64,000 bases of DNA. Origin: Mantamonas sphyraenae. Lineage: Eukaryota; CRuMs; Mantamonadidae. The notes beneath the pieces are model-generated. The model was not told the origin of the DNA. It searched no databases and was given only the letters and a program-made list of their open reading frames with translations. This document shows, in pieces, positions 30,119-40,847 of this stretch (positions within the stretch are counted from its first letter, which is position 1; each line of letters opens with the position of its first letter). Both the position numbers and the translations under genes were made by a program. Location: the NCBI GenBank assembly GCA_026936335.1, contig JAPMXV010000055.1, positions 1-64,000 on the forward strand. Reading direction: 5' to 3'.

Positions 30119-33100
30119 ATGGACAGTCAAGACCCAGAGGAGCAGTCGCTTGGCGAAATACCCCACTTCTCTTCGTGGCCCGCCTCCCACCCAAAGTTCA
30201 CCGCTCTCCGCGACGAGGCCAAAGTCGCTGTCATTCACGACCTCCTTCGCAGCCACGAGCCCACCAACCCGTTCGAGGAGCACATCGACTACGTCGTCAC
30301 CTACGACATCGTCTCTTCCAAGGATGGCAACCTCAAACCCGCCCAGGTCGAGGACGCCAAACGCTCCAAAGTCCTTCGCGACATCTACTTTGGCATTCTC
30401 AAACACAACGGCGTCATCCTTCGCGAAGAGAGCTCCAATGACGGCCAGACCGTCTTTGTCCACATCTACATGCCCATGCACATCCTCATCCATGAGGCCG
30501 AGCGCATGAACTACAGAATGCCCCTCAAGGTCAGTTTTGCGTCCGTCCGTTTCGCGAACACACAACCCGACGCGCTTCCACCCTCCTCCCCTGTCCACGC
30601 CTTCCGACCCCCAATTCCCGTCCCACCCAACCTCCCAACACCACACTGTCCACCCCTCCCCCCTTCTCCCCTTCCCCCCCTTCCCCTCTCCCCTCTGCCC
30701 ACTCACACCGCCTTCCTCCCATCACCGCTTCCAAAATCCTCCGCCCCACACCTCTCCAGCCTCCACCAGGCACTCCCGACGACGAGAAACTCTCGTTCCG
30801 CTACTCCGCACCGTTCACTGTCATCCAGTACATGCAGTTCCAAGGCTTTGACGAACCCATGCAGTTCTTTAGCCAGGCCGTTCGCTCTTTTCTCACACGC
30901 AGCATCCTGCTCAATGTCCTCTTCTTCAAACCCATGTGGATTCCCGAAATCTGGGACAAGCTGTGTTGCTGCACCCCCGGCCACGATACCTCGGACGGCT
31001 CCAATCACGCACCGGTCAACGTCGATGCCGCCTTTGATGCCTTTCACAACGTCTCCAACCCTAGGCCCGTCACCGACGAGGAGCGCGTCCGCAGCAAGAA
31101 GCGCCTTGTAGCAAAGCAAAAGACTGCCCTCCGCACCGCGTCCGATAGCCGCACAGAACGGAAAAAGATTGGCATCGCATGGCTTGTCGCCCAGGGCCAC
31201 ATCAAGCAGTGGTTTCCCCTACACAGCGACCCCCGTCGCGAACTCAGCAGTCCAGACGGCACAGACGTATGGAAGTACGGCTATGGCTTCCTCCCGGACG
31301 GACGCAAATGGTACGTCACTCGGTCGTGGCTCAAGGACCACTGGGCCTTTCCCTCCTGGAAGGCCCTCCTTGCCCAAACACAGCCCATTTTTGCTATTCG
31401 CACCTACTTTGGCGAAAAGATTGCCCTCTACTTTGCTTGGCTCGGCTTCTACACCCACTGGCTCTGGTTCCCGGCCCTCCTCGGACTCGCAACCTACCTC
31501 ACCTCTGTCGGCGAGAGCAACGGCAAGAGCGTCGACTCTTCCATGACCATCCCCTACTGTGTATTCATTTGCGTTTGGAGTACGTGCCACCCCCCCCCCC
31601 CCCGCTTTCCCAGCCAGCCCCCAACCTGGCGTACTCACTCACACTCCCCTCGCCGCGCAGCAACCCTCTTTCTCGAATTCTGGAAGCGGAAACGCGCCCG
31701 CATTGCATACGAGTTTGAAGTCATGGATTGGGAAGAGAACGAACCCAACAGACCCGAGTTTTACGGTGATTGGCGCACGTCGCCCATCACAGGCGAGCGT
31801 GAACTCTACTACCCGACCTGGAAGCGCATGCTCAAGTACGCCTCTGGTGGCGCGGGCATCGCCTTTATGGTTTCGGTCGTCATCATCACCGTCCTGGGCA
31901 TCCTCATCTACCGCATTGTCGCACGCGACTTTGACCCACTCGGCTCCGGCATTTCTGCAGGCGTCATGAACGCCCTCTCCATCTCCATCCTCAACTACCT
32001 CTACCAAACCCTCGCCGTGCGACTCAATGACTGGGAGAACCACCAGACCCAGACCGAGTACGAGGACAAACTCATCGCAAAGACCTTTGTCTTCCAGTTC
32101 ATCAATTCCTACATCTCTCTCTTTTACATCGCCTTCTTCAAGTCCAACGCAGAGCTCCTCGGCGTGCCCGATCGCTGCATCAACGAAGACTGCCTCACCG
32201 AGCTTTCCTCCCAGCTCGGCTCCATCCTCATTACCAAGCAGCTCGTCGGCAACCTGCAAGAGGTCGCCTTTCCGGCCATCAAGAGCTTCTTCCGCCGACG
32301 GTGCCACGAGACAGGCGACGTCTCCATGAAACAATGGGAGGTCGAGTCCACTCTCGAGCCATTTGGAGGCACCTTTGACGAGATGCTCGAGATGGTCATC
32401 CAGTTTGGGTACATCACCCTCTTTGTCGCCGCCTTTCCGCTCGCCCCGGCCCTCGCTCTCCTCAACAACCTCATCGAGATGCGTTCCGACGCCTACAAGC
32501 TGCTTTCCTCCCATCAACGCCCTGCCGCCGACCGTGCTGAGGACCTTGGCAGCTGGTACGGCATCCTCAACGCCATCAGCGTCATCGGCGTCCTCACAAA
32601 CGCCCTTGTCATTGCCTTTACCTCCAACCAGCTCGAAGTGACTCTTGAGTGGCGCTTCTGGACTGTGTTTATCTTTGAGCATTCTGTGCTGCTCCTCAAG
32701 GTGGTCATTTCCGAGCTCATTCCCGACGTGCCCGGCGACATCCAGGAGGAGCTGGAGAAGCAGGAGTACCAGATGCAGGTGGCCCTGGAAGACATCAAGG
32801 GCATTCATCACTTTGAAAACGACATGGACATGGTGTGGAACCCAGACGACCCCACTTTTGAAACCGTGCAGCGCGAGGTGGTGGGCACAAACTTTCATCC
32901 CAAGGAAGTGCTCATGCTCTACCCACATGAGGTGGTTGGCGACGTGGCCGCACTGCTGGCTAGCCAGCAAGAAGCCATGGACATGGAGGCCCAGACAGAC
33001 GAACACGGCAACCCCCTTCCGCCGCATCTGCGCAACGCACACAACCACGAGCGCAAGACAAGCACCGACATGCGCGCTGCAAAACACTCCACCAGCGTAC

Positions 33101-33651
33101 TCAAGGCCAAGTTGGAACAGAAGCGCCGCGACAAAACACGAAAAGAGCACATTGAAATGAGCACCATGGGCGGTGCCAACTTTGGCTCGGGCAACCTCGA
33201 CGAGTACAAGACGTCCCATCGCGACCGTGCACCCAGCGACGCCAGCGAGTCCATGCCGCGTGAGAGCCTCGAGTCTGGACGTCACAGCGTCACCAGCGAA
33301 ACCTCGCGCACAAGCAAGGCGTCGCGCACCAGCAAGGCGTCGCGCACCAGCAAGGCCACAACACGCACCAAGCGCAGCAACAGCAGCGGCACAGAAACCG
33401 TGGTCACGGAAGAGGATGGCGTGCGCACCACCACCACCACCAGCATTGTCGTAGGCGAGGATGGAAAGAAGCGACGCATCAAGCGCATCGTCCGCAGCAA
33501 GACGGTCAAGGCCAGCGGGAAGAAAGGCAGCGATTCGTCAAGCACAGCCTCTTCCTCCTCCTCGACTGCGGCCAGCATGAAGCGCAGCAACACCACAGCC
33601 ACGGGAGCCCGGCCTCGCGGCAAACCCAATGGCAAACCGCCCAAAAACTGA
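30119..33651 (+). CDS. Anoctamin (TMEM16) family scramblase/channel
   Basis: Exons are 30119-30529, 30760-31579 and 31661-33651; about 1073 aa. The N-terminal cytosolic domain ends in FVHIYMPMHILIHEAERMNYRMPLK. The hallmark anoctamin segments follow: YFGEKIALYFAWLGFYTHWLWFPALLG, FLEFWKRKRARIAYEFEVMDWEENE-x-RPEF, FINSYISLFYIAFFKSN, LQEVAFPAIKSFFRRR, FGYITLFVAAFPLAPALALLNN and NALVIAFTSNQL. About ten membrane spans are visible. A Ser/Thr/Arg-rich tail includes three near-perfect SKASRT repeats. The family comprises Ca2+-activated lipid scramblases and anion channels. The second intron (31580-31660) is a multiple of three, so reading through it would not shift frame. ATG 30068 and 29978 are in frame upstream but lie on or inside the divergent hydrolase; 30119 is my choice. 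Confidence 0.88.
31590..31603 (+). repeat. Poly-C run inside anoctamin intron 2
   Basis: A 14-nt uninterrupted C run lies just downstream of the GTACGT donor. It is a likely site of length error in sequencing. It is harmless to coding because it is intronic. Confidence 0.85.
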
Positions 33652-33690
33652 AAATGAAACTGCAACTTCCCATTCTTCTCCACACCCACA

Positions 33691-34736
33691 TCACTCGTCG
33701 CTTGTCTTTGCATGCTTGATGAGCCACTTGAGCACGTCATCCACTCCGACGTCGTTCTTGGCACTGGTGCCCATGCAGGCGACCTCGCGGTCGTCGATGC
33801 CTTCCAACTCGCTGCGCGCATGGGATGGAGCGTGAGTGTGTGAGACCATGTGTGCATAGAGCCGCGCGTCGCTCATGTCTCACTGCGCAACATACAAATA
33901 CTCAATCACTTCCTTGGGCGACATGGCCTCGTCCAAATCCTGCTTGTTTGCAACAACCAGCAGCGGGATGTTGATGAGTTCTGGAACGCCTATGAGCTCG
34001 TACAGCTCCTTTTTGGATTCGTCCATCTTTTCTTGGTCCGCCGCATCCATCACAAACACAATGGCGTCTGTGGAGCGTGCGTACTGTGGCCACATGTGTC
34101 GGAACCGGCTCTGTCCGCCAATGTCCCATGCCTTGATGCTCACTGCCCCCTTGGTGACCTTGCGACTGTTGAATCCGATCGTGGGGATCAGGTTTTCGTT
34201 GTTCTGCTTCTCGCCCTGTATGTGGTGGGGGGGGGGTGTTTGCCCAAACACAAATCAGTTCTTCCGCCTCACCGCCTCATTTCCCCTCCCAGCCGCCGCA
34301 CGCCTGAGCCTCGGTGCCCGCGCATCTCGTTCGCCTCCCGTCTCATCTCAACGTACCACAATCACACTACGGTGGCCATGTGCAATCCATGCGTGCCAGC
34401 ATCCACGTCGTGACACGTGCCGTTGTGTTGTTCCGTGGTCGTCGTTCACGCGCAAACGACGCACCACCCGCAGCGTGTTTTCGTCCCGCGTCAGCTCATT
34501 GCCACGATCATGCCACTCGCACGGCGTACCCAATCCACGCCGCGATGCCAATTGTATCGCCTGCATCATGGTACCCAGCATACACACTCGCAACGCGGCC
34601 AAACTCACTTCAGCAGGGTTGTCTTGCCCGAGTTCTGCAGACCCAGCAGCGCCAGCTCCAGGTTCTGGTCCCAGAACAGCGATCGGATCCAGTTGACAAA
34701 GTCGTCCCACCACTGGAAACCTCCAGACGAGCTCAT
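33691..34736 (-). CDS. ARL8: ARL8-type Arf-like GTPase with a 10-nt micro-exon
   Basis: Exons are 34736-34609, 34366-34357 (10 nt), 34215-33884 and 33811-33691; 196 aa, against about 186 in animals. The N-terminal amphipathic helix carries [15 protein letters not shown]-loop GLQNSGKTT, switch I PTIGFN, switch [16 protein letters not shown] and TSAK are all present. It lacks an N-terminal Gly for myristoylation, as ARL8 does. ARL8 is the lysosomal GTPase that couples lysosomes to kinesin and tethering factors. The micro-exon supplies codons for N-V-I-V between KTTLL and [12 protein letters not shown], exactly the spacing of ARL8 proteins, and restores frame (phase 2 in, phase 0 out). The 3' end lies 39 bp from the convergent anoctamin stop. 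Confidence 0.88.
34357..34366 (-). other. 10-nt micro-exon of ARL8
   Basis: On the minus strand the exon TGTGATTGTG is preceded by ...CCGTAG and followed by GTACGT. Without it the flanking exons are out of frame and the conserved NVI(A) segment after the P-loop is lost. The flanking introns are 242 and 141 nt. Confidence 0.7.
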
Positions 34737-34791
34737 GAGATGTTTTTGTTTTCTTTTTGCCAGCCGGCCGCACGCCACACCGCACACACAC

Positions 34792-36930
34792 TCACACACT
34801 CACGTTTGCCAACTCTCGCGTGGCCAACTCCTTGCAAATGCGTGCTGCTTTGACGTACGAAAGGAATCCCTGCTCGGCAGCCATCTGAGAGCATGTGGAA
34901 AACGCTTCCAGCGCGCCATCCACGTTGCCCTGCTGCTGCAGCACATGCGCACGGATCAGAGTCATGGGCACCATGTGCGATGCCACCTCTTCATGCATCA
35001 GATCTATACCTGAGACCACGCTCATGCCCAAGTCAGCCATCATGCTCTCCGTCGACGCCGTCAACGTGGCCACCACCGTTTCGGCTGCATCCAGCGCGCT
35101 CAGAGCCTTGTCACAATCGCCTGCAAGCAGATGCAACAGGGCGTTTTCCTGATAGGCCGTCAGTTGCGGCCCCACCGCGCCCAGTTCCTTGGCAGCCGTC
35201 ACCTGGTCTTCACTGTGCGACAGGGCTGTGTCCAGATCGCCACGCAGACGTGCACACGTGCTCATCCCACTCATGGCACGGATGCGGCATTCGCGACGCG
35301 TCAGAACGTGGTCTTCGTCGTCTTCCGGGATGGTGCTCGCGTGTGCGTGCACGTCGAGTCCCAGTTTCTCCACGGCCTCTGTGGCCACAGTGAGCAGTTT
35401 CTCAAAGTACGCGTTGGCCTCCTCCTGCTCATCCAGCGCCAGTGCGCTCTCGCCCAGAGTTTGCAGCGCTACGCAAGCGCCCCGCGACGAGTTGAACTCC
35501 TCGGCAACCGCAAGCTGAAGTTCGCTGAACCGCTTGCTCACGCGCGCCAGTTTCAGTTCGCTGAACATGCTTGCAATCAGACCCAGAATGCCGATTTTGT
35601 TCAGCGTCATTGCGTCCAGCGAATCCAGCATCTTCCAGCAGCCCATGAAGCAATGGATGGCGTTCGGATAGTCCTGGCGCCCGCGCAGCGTCAATCCTGT
35701 GTTGTAGTACTCCACAAACAGCGGATCGGTGATTGCCTTTGGGTTTGCCTTTGCTTCCGCATCTGCATCTCGCCCTTGGTCTGTGTTCAGCCCGCCCGAC
35801 GCAGCCTGTTCCTCCAGCGTCTGTGCCCCCGACGACGACGACGACGACATGCCCGACGACGACGATGACGACATGCCCGACGACGACGACGACGACATCA
35901 ACACCGTGCCTTCCTCCTGCTCCTTGGTCTGCTCCGTCTCGTTTGTCGACTGTTCACCGCCCGCGCTCTTTGCAAGGGGAAGACCCACTTCAACCTGCGC
36001 AATGTTTTCTGGCAGTTCGCTCAGCACGCTGCTCACCTCAAAGAACGACGTCAGCGCCATCTGCATGGTATGTGTGTGTGTGTGTGTGTGTGTGCGTCGC
36101 AAACCACGTTTTGTAAGCGCCCGGGCCGTGGCTCCCACACAACCATCTCGCGCTGATGCCAAGCAAGGGCACTGCGGTAGTGGGCCCTTGCCACAAAGCC
36201 ACGCATGCGCAGCCACTGGCACGTGCCTGTGTGTTGTGCCAAGCTGTGCGTCGCTCCGCCCGACTTTGCATTTTCCTGGCCTTCTGGGAAACACGTGCGC
36301 TCGCACACGCTGACCCTGCCTACTTACCTGGTCATCAAACTCGTAATACGTCATAAACGCCAGCGCCGTGTTCTCGTCCACACCCGAAAACGCCATAAAA
36401 TTGGAGATCTGCTCCTGCTGCTGCGGCGAAAGCTCGTCCCCGCTTTCGTCTCCGCCGAATTGCTGAGCGTGCAAAAAGTCGGCCAGGTTGAACTGCAAGT
36501 CCGCGTCGTCCAGCGCGCTGTCGTCCATGCCAAACTCCCCAAAACTGTCGTCGCCAAAGTCCTGGTAGTCGTCGTCTTCCCCGTACGGCGTAGCCATCAC
36601 CAACTGGCCAGACGCGAGCAGTTGCTGCAAAAGAGCTTCGTTCAGCTCGTCCGTCGCAAACGGCTCGTCGTCGCCGTCGTGTGGCTGGTGTCCGTTTTCT
36701 CCGCAGTCGCAATAGAACTTGGACGGCTCAGGCGGTCCCACTTCGTGCCCGGCATGGCATGTCAGCGCACAGTGCTCGCACACACTCTGTTGGCCAAAGA
36801 AGCCGCACGTAAAGCACGGGAAGCCCAGTTGCATCAGGAACTGCTGCCCATGCACCTCGTACGAGCAAGCCCCACTCGTTTCCACCAATGCTTCATCTGA
36901 CGATGTGAATTCGGCAGAAGAGTTGGACAT
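34792..36930 (-). CDS. UBR-box zinc-finger protein with UBA-like motif and helical (TPR-like) C-terminus
   Basis: Exons are 36930-36328 and 36060-34792 (intron 267 nt, GTAAGT...CAG, multiple of three); 623 aa. Residues about 20-75 form a UBR-box-type zinc finger, with [39 protein letters not shown] and FYCDCG. An acidic D/E-rich stretch follows, then a UBA-like helix set ([23 protein letters not shown]), then low-complexity SSSSSSGM repeats. A helical region from about 290 to the end has TPR-like pairs ([44 protein letters not shown]). The UBR box binds N-degrons in UBR E3s, but no RING or HECT is present. It may be an N-recognin adaptor; this is inference. I do not know a named protein with this order. 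Confidence 0.7.
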   Translation of the reverse strand: MSNSSAEFTSSDEALVETSGACSYEVHGQQFLMQLGFPCFTCGFFGQQSVCEHCALTCHAGHEVGPPEPSKFYCDCGENGHQPHDGDDEPFATDELNEALLQQLLASGQLVMATPYGEDDDYQDFGDDSFGEFGMDDSALDDADLQFNLADFLHAQQFGGDESGDELSPQQQEQISNFMAFSGVDENTALAFMTYYEFDDQVSRQGQRVRAHVFPRRPGKCKVGRSDAQLGTTHRHVPVAAHAWLCGKGPLPQCPCLASARDGCVGATARALTKRGLRRTHTHTHTHTMQMALTSFFEVSSVLSELPENIAQVEVGLPLAKSAGGEQSTNETEQTKEQEEGTVLMSSSSSSGMSSSSSSGMSSSSSSGAQTLEEQAASGGLNTDQGRDADAEAKANPKAITDPLFVEYYNTGLTLRGRQDYPNAIHCFMGCWKMLDSLDAMTLNKIGILGLIASMFSELKLARVSKRFSELQLAVAEEFNSSRGACVALQTLGESALALDEQEEANAYFEKLLTVATEAVEKLGLDVHAHASTIPEDDEDHVLTRRECRIRAMSGMSTCARLRGDLDTALSHSEDQVTAAKELGAVGPQLTAYQENALLHLLAGDCDKALSALDAAETVVATLTASTESMMADLGMSVVSGIDLMHEEVASHMVPMTLIRAHVLQQQGNVDGALEAFSTCSQMAAEQGFLSYVKAARICKELATRELANVSV
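36071..36094. repeat. (TG)12 microsatellite in an intron
   Basis: A perfect TG dinucleotide run lies 11 bp from the 3' splice site of the UBR-box gene's intron. On the gene's own strand it is (CA)n just upstream of the CAG acceptor, where a pyrimidine tract would normally be. Confidence 0.9.
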
Positions 36931-36953
36931 CGTGCGGTTTCGATTTTCATGGT

Positions 36954-38303
36954 TCAAACGTCGCCCATCGCCTTGACGAATCCCACAAACCGGTTCCAGT
37001 TCGAGCTCTGCAGCAGCTTGGGGCCAAGACGCAGGTACGTAAACTCCGCAATCGCTCCGAACTCGTTCGCCGTCTTCAGAATCTGGTTGTACGCGGTCTG
37101 GTCGAATCTCGGCAGAGCATTCTCGCCAGAGAACGCCACGCCGGCGTTGTGTGCTGCCTGCTCCGACTGATAAACCAGCTCCTGTGGGCCACAGGCGCAC
37201 GATGCAGGCTGTTCGTTGTCCTGCATCTCCAAACACGTGAAATCAAACTCGGCGCCAATTTCCTTCAGCGTGGCCGCAATGGCGGCGTACGCGTTGTTGC
37301 CGTTCGTATTGTAGTAACCAGCGGTGGCTTCGGCCGCGTGACTGCGTGTCTTGTACCACCAATGGATGCCGGCAATCTTGACTGCAAACAGCGGCGACAA
37401 ATTGGCGTCCGCATACACCTTGCGCAGAGCAAGCACCACGTCGCTGGCGTGCTGAAGCAGCGCAGAAGAGTACCACTTGAGAAAGAAGCGCCCATAGCTG
37501 CTTGCGTAGTTGTTGGCCGTGCCTTCCTGGAAGAACGGCACCTGTGACGGCGACGCGTTGTACGTCGACGGCGTGCTTGGTGGGTTTGCAAACGCGTCGT
37601 TCCCTGCGCTTGCGTTCTTCAGCATCGCCCGCATGTACTTGTCGTAGCACTGGAACTCACCCACGCCACAGAACGACCAATGAGCGCTTTGGTACGAAGG
37701 ATAGCGCAGCTCGCCCGCAGGTCCCAGCGAAATCTCCAGTCGCTCCACTGTGCCGTCCTGGAGCAGGCTCGCAAACGCCTGCGCCATACTCTGCGCAAAG
37801 CTCCTGTACAGGTCCACTGCCGTTTGGCCGTGAAAAACCGGCTGGTGATCCACGCCAAGTCCCACGTACTCCCTGTCGCGGTTCCCGTTTGCGTCCGTGT
37901 ACCAAATGTCCGGGTTGGCTTCTCCCACATCCAGTACAAACTGCGGGAGCGTGATGTTGCACGCATCCCCCACGTTCCCGCCGCATTGATGGAAACTCAA
38001 CACAAAATCCACGTGCAGACCCACCGATCGGCACATGTTGGCAAATTGCACGTAAGCGTCAAAGTCATACGACGAGATTCCGTCGCGCTGCACGATCCCC
38101 CACCACATGTCCGTCATCACCGACCGCACGCCGCCATTCTTGAGCTGTTGAAGCTGACCCTCCAGCGCCTCCGGGTTGTTCAGCCTCCCGTCGTTGCTCA
38201 CAAGATTCAGCGGCATCATGACTGCCACAGGAACACCTGCTGATACACATGTGCAAAGCACCAACACACTTGCCAGACCCAACAGGAAGACTCCTCTTTG
38301 CAT
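36954..38303 (-). CDS. Secreted beta-amylase (GH14)
   Basis: 449 aa, single exon. Signal peptide MQRGVFLLGLASVLVLCTCVSA is followed by the GH14 barrel: VMMPLNLV, GGVRSVMTDMWWGIVQ, VDFVLSFHQCGGNVGD and DREYVGLGVDHQPVF. Catalytic acid Glu is in SLGPAGELRYPSY and catalytic base Glu in FSGENALPRFD. KIAGIHWWYKTRSHAAEATAGYYN is the flexible/inner-loop region. Beta-amylase releases beta-maltose from the non-reducing ends of starch or glycogen. The signal peptide implies use outside the cell or in a digestive vacuole rather than on a cytosolic store. GH14 is best known from plants and some bacteria, so its presence here could reflect old inheritance or transfer. Confidence 0.93.
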   Translation of the reverse strand: MQRGVFLLGLASVLVLCTCVSAGVPVAVMMPLNLVSNDGRLNNPEALEGQLQQLKNGGVRSVMTDMWWGIVQRDGISSYDFDAYVQFANMCRSVGLHVDFVLSFHQCGGNVGDACNITLPQFVLDVGEANPDIWYTDANGNRDREYVGLGVDHQPVFHGQTAVDLYRSFAQSMAQAFASLLQDGTVERLEISLGPAGELRYPSYQSAHWSFCGVGEFQCYDKYMRAMLKNASAGNDAFANPPSTPSTYNASPSQVPFFQEGTANNYASSYGRFFLKWYSSALLQHASDVVLALRKVYADANLSPLFAVKIAGIHWWYKTRSHAAEATAGYYNTNGNNAYAAIAATLKEIGAEFDFTCLEMQDNEQPASCACGPQELVYQSEQAAHNAGVAFSGENALPRFDQTAYNQILKTANEFGAIAEFTYLRLGPKLLQSSNWNRFVGFVKAMGDV

Positions 38304-38380
38304 GGCAATTGTGCTTTTTCTGTTGTTGGCCCTGGGCGCGGCTTTCGCAAACGCAATCCCCGAAACCTCCCAAACCCAGC

Positions 38381-40643
38381 ATGGTGCGTGCCACAGCCCT
38401 CCTTCCCTTTCCACTTGCTCTTTACCCCTCGTCCAACCCACATTCCACTCACTGTGTCGCCGCACTCCGCCGCTGTCTCCCCAGGACGACCCTCTGCACC
38501 AGCACATGGCCGAACAGCTCCTGTTGATGGGCTTCGACTCGGATGCAGTCCGTGCGGGCCTGCAGGCCACCAAGTACGCCTCGGTTGAAGCCGCCATCGA
38601 GTGGATCAGCAACCACGGCACGGGAACAGGTTATTCCGCCTCCACCTCGGTCTCCAACAACCAGTCCTACGATTTCGAGCGCGCTTCCGTCGCCGAACAG
38701 AACCGCCAGCGCGAACAAAAGGCTGCCCAGCGCACTCTCACCATGGAGGAGCGTGCTGCAGAGTGGAAGCGAAAGTACGAGCAAAGCTCTTCCTCTCTTG
38801 GCTCCTCGTCGTCCTCCACAAACACATCGTCCACCTCGCCCAGCACCAAACTCAACCCGCTGAAAAAGGCTCGCAACAGCTACGATGACAACGATGAGGG
38901 CGGCGACGACACAGACCTTGCCGACGACTACTCCGGCTCCCTCAACGACGGCTACTCCGACACGCTCAGCGACGACTATCTGGACGAGGAAGACTCCGAT
39001 GTGTATATCCCAGACGTACGTGTGTGTGCTTGGCATCTGCCTGTCCCCGTGTCTGCCCACCCCATGCCATTGTGTCCGCGCTGCCAAGAAGAGACCCGTC
39101 TCTGAATTCTCACGTGTTTGCGTCACGCCCTTTTTGCCTTTCTCCCCCCCCTGCGACTCCACAGGAAGACGACACAGAACAGGAAGAACTGCACGAGGTA
39201 CTTGTAGCAGACACTGTCCGTACTGCACGCTTGGGTAAGCGCGTGCAGGATGCACGTGTCATGGAAAAGGACGAACTGCGCCAAGAGTTGGCCGACCACG
39301 TCACCTCGGTCGCCACATTGCTTGAAGTCAACATCAGCACTGCCTCGCAGCTTCTCCACCACTTCAAGTGGGAGAAGGACAAGCTCATGGAAACCTTTTT
39401 TGACAAACCGCGCGACATCAAGTCCATTGTCGCCGCAAACAACTCGCGCTCAAAGCCCATCCGCCTCAAGCAGGACACAGAGTACGTGCTACGCCGCCCG
39501 CCAGCCACAACGTTTCCCCTGCTGTTTGTCTAACCCAATCTCTGCCCTTGCTGCACGCCTCTCTTTGCGTTCTCGTTGCACCACAGGTACGAGTGCGACG
39601 TGTGTGCCGACGACGAACTCACAGCCGACGAGGTCGCGTGCCTCTCTTGCGGCCATATCTTTTGCAAGGACTGCTGGAAGGCCAACATGGAGACCCTCAT
39701 CATGGACGGCCGTGCTGCAGACTTGCACTGCATGGAGAAGCGTTGCTTTTGCGCCGTCGACGAAGAGTTTGTCCGCGACATCGTTGACACACGCATGTTT
39801 GCCAAGTACACAAAGTTCCTCATGGATGCCATTGTAACATCCAATCCCTATGCGCGCTGGTGTCCCTCTGCAAACTGCGACCGTGCCATCCTTGTCGACT
39901 CGCGCCAGCAAACCGAGGTCGTGTGCGACTGCGGCCTCAAGTTTTGCTTCCAATGCGACAGTGAGACTCATGACCCGTGCACCTGCAAGGAACTGCGCAA
40001 ATGGAAGGTCCAGATGTCCGAGGATGCCCAAAACATGCGCTGGCTTCAGAGCAACACCAAGGATTGTCCGCGCTGCAACTCCAGCATCGAAAAGAACGGC
40101 GGCTGCAACCACATGACCTGCCGCAAGTGTGGTCATGAGTTCTGTTGGCTCTGTTTCGGCGACTGGAAGAAGCACAACTCCTGCAACAAGTATGAGGGCG
40201 AGCAAAACAGCTCGCGCGAAAACATCGCAAAGTATCTCCACTACTACACACGATACCAGCAGCACGAGCAATCGAAAAAGTTTGAGAACGAGCTCCGCTC
40301 TCGTGCCCTCTCCTCTATGTACGAGCTCTACGAGGAGGTTGGCTCCTGGGTCGATGTCGAGTACATCCAGGTTGCAACGGACGCCCTCATCGACTGCCGC
40401 CGCACCCTCAAGTACACCTACGTCACTGCCTTCTACCTCAAGGAAGGCGGTGCCGAGAAGGCCCTCTTTGAGTACCAGCAGGCTGCGCTCGAACGCAGTA
40501 CCGAGGGTTTGTCTCATGTCCTTGAAAACACTCACCTCACCGTCGACAACAAGAAGCATGTCCTCGACCTCGCCGAGATGGCTCTCAAGCAGCTCGACCA
40601 CCTCCTCGAGGCCTGCAAGACGGGCATCCTCAGCAACGCGTGA
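38381..40643 (+). CDS. Ariadne-type RBR E3 ubiquitin ligase with N-terminal UBA
   Basis: I model exons 38381-38383 (ATG only), 38485-39015, 39165-39481 and 39587-40643; 635 aa. A UBA domain (LLLMGFDSDAVRAGLQATKYASVEAAIEWI) opens the protein. An acidic Asp/Ser/Tyr stretch, a UBA-like helix region (SVATLLEVNISTASQLLHHFKW) and the RBR module follow. RING1 begins CDVCADDE...CGHIFCKDCW. IBR contains WCPSANC...CGLKFCFQC...HDPC. RING2 contains CPRCNSSIEKNGGCNHMTC with its active-site Cys position and CGHEFCWLC. The Ariadne helical domain closes the protein. Ariadne ligases receive ubiquitin on RING2 Cys and are activated by neddylated cullin-RING complexes. If the ATG exon is wrong, ATG 38506 is the fallback. 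Confidence 0.9.
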
Positions 40644-40847
40644 TGGCGGAAGGGCCAAAAAAGCAAATGCACTGCGCATCTCCCTGCCCACAACACAAGT
40701 CCACCCTTCTCTCCTCCAAATCGAATCCACACACAGTCGCTACGCCTCCTCACATATCTAATCGTCCCATCATCTCACGCTTTCGCACCACGGCATCCTC
40801 CCTGGCCAGTGCGGCGTCCTGCATGCCCGCTCTTCCGCCGTCCCTGC

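Noticed and set aside
34780..34800. Splice donor GTGAGT at the very end of the UBR-box gene, implying a further exon
   Set aside because: Only about 55 bp remain before the ARL8 start on the same strand, and no acceptor is visible. The in-frame TGA at 34794-34792 is the simpler end.
38176..38484. Extending the RBR ligase N-terminus upstream through the open frame into the beta-amylase promoter
   Set aside because: The upstream residues are C-rich low complexity and overlap the amylase signal-peptide codons. The ATG|GTGCGT exon or ATG 38506 gives a clean UBA start.
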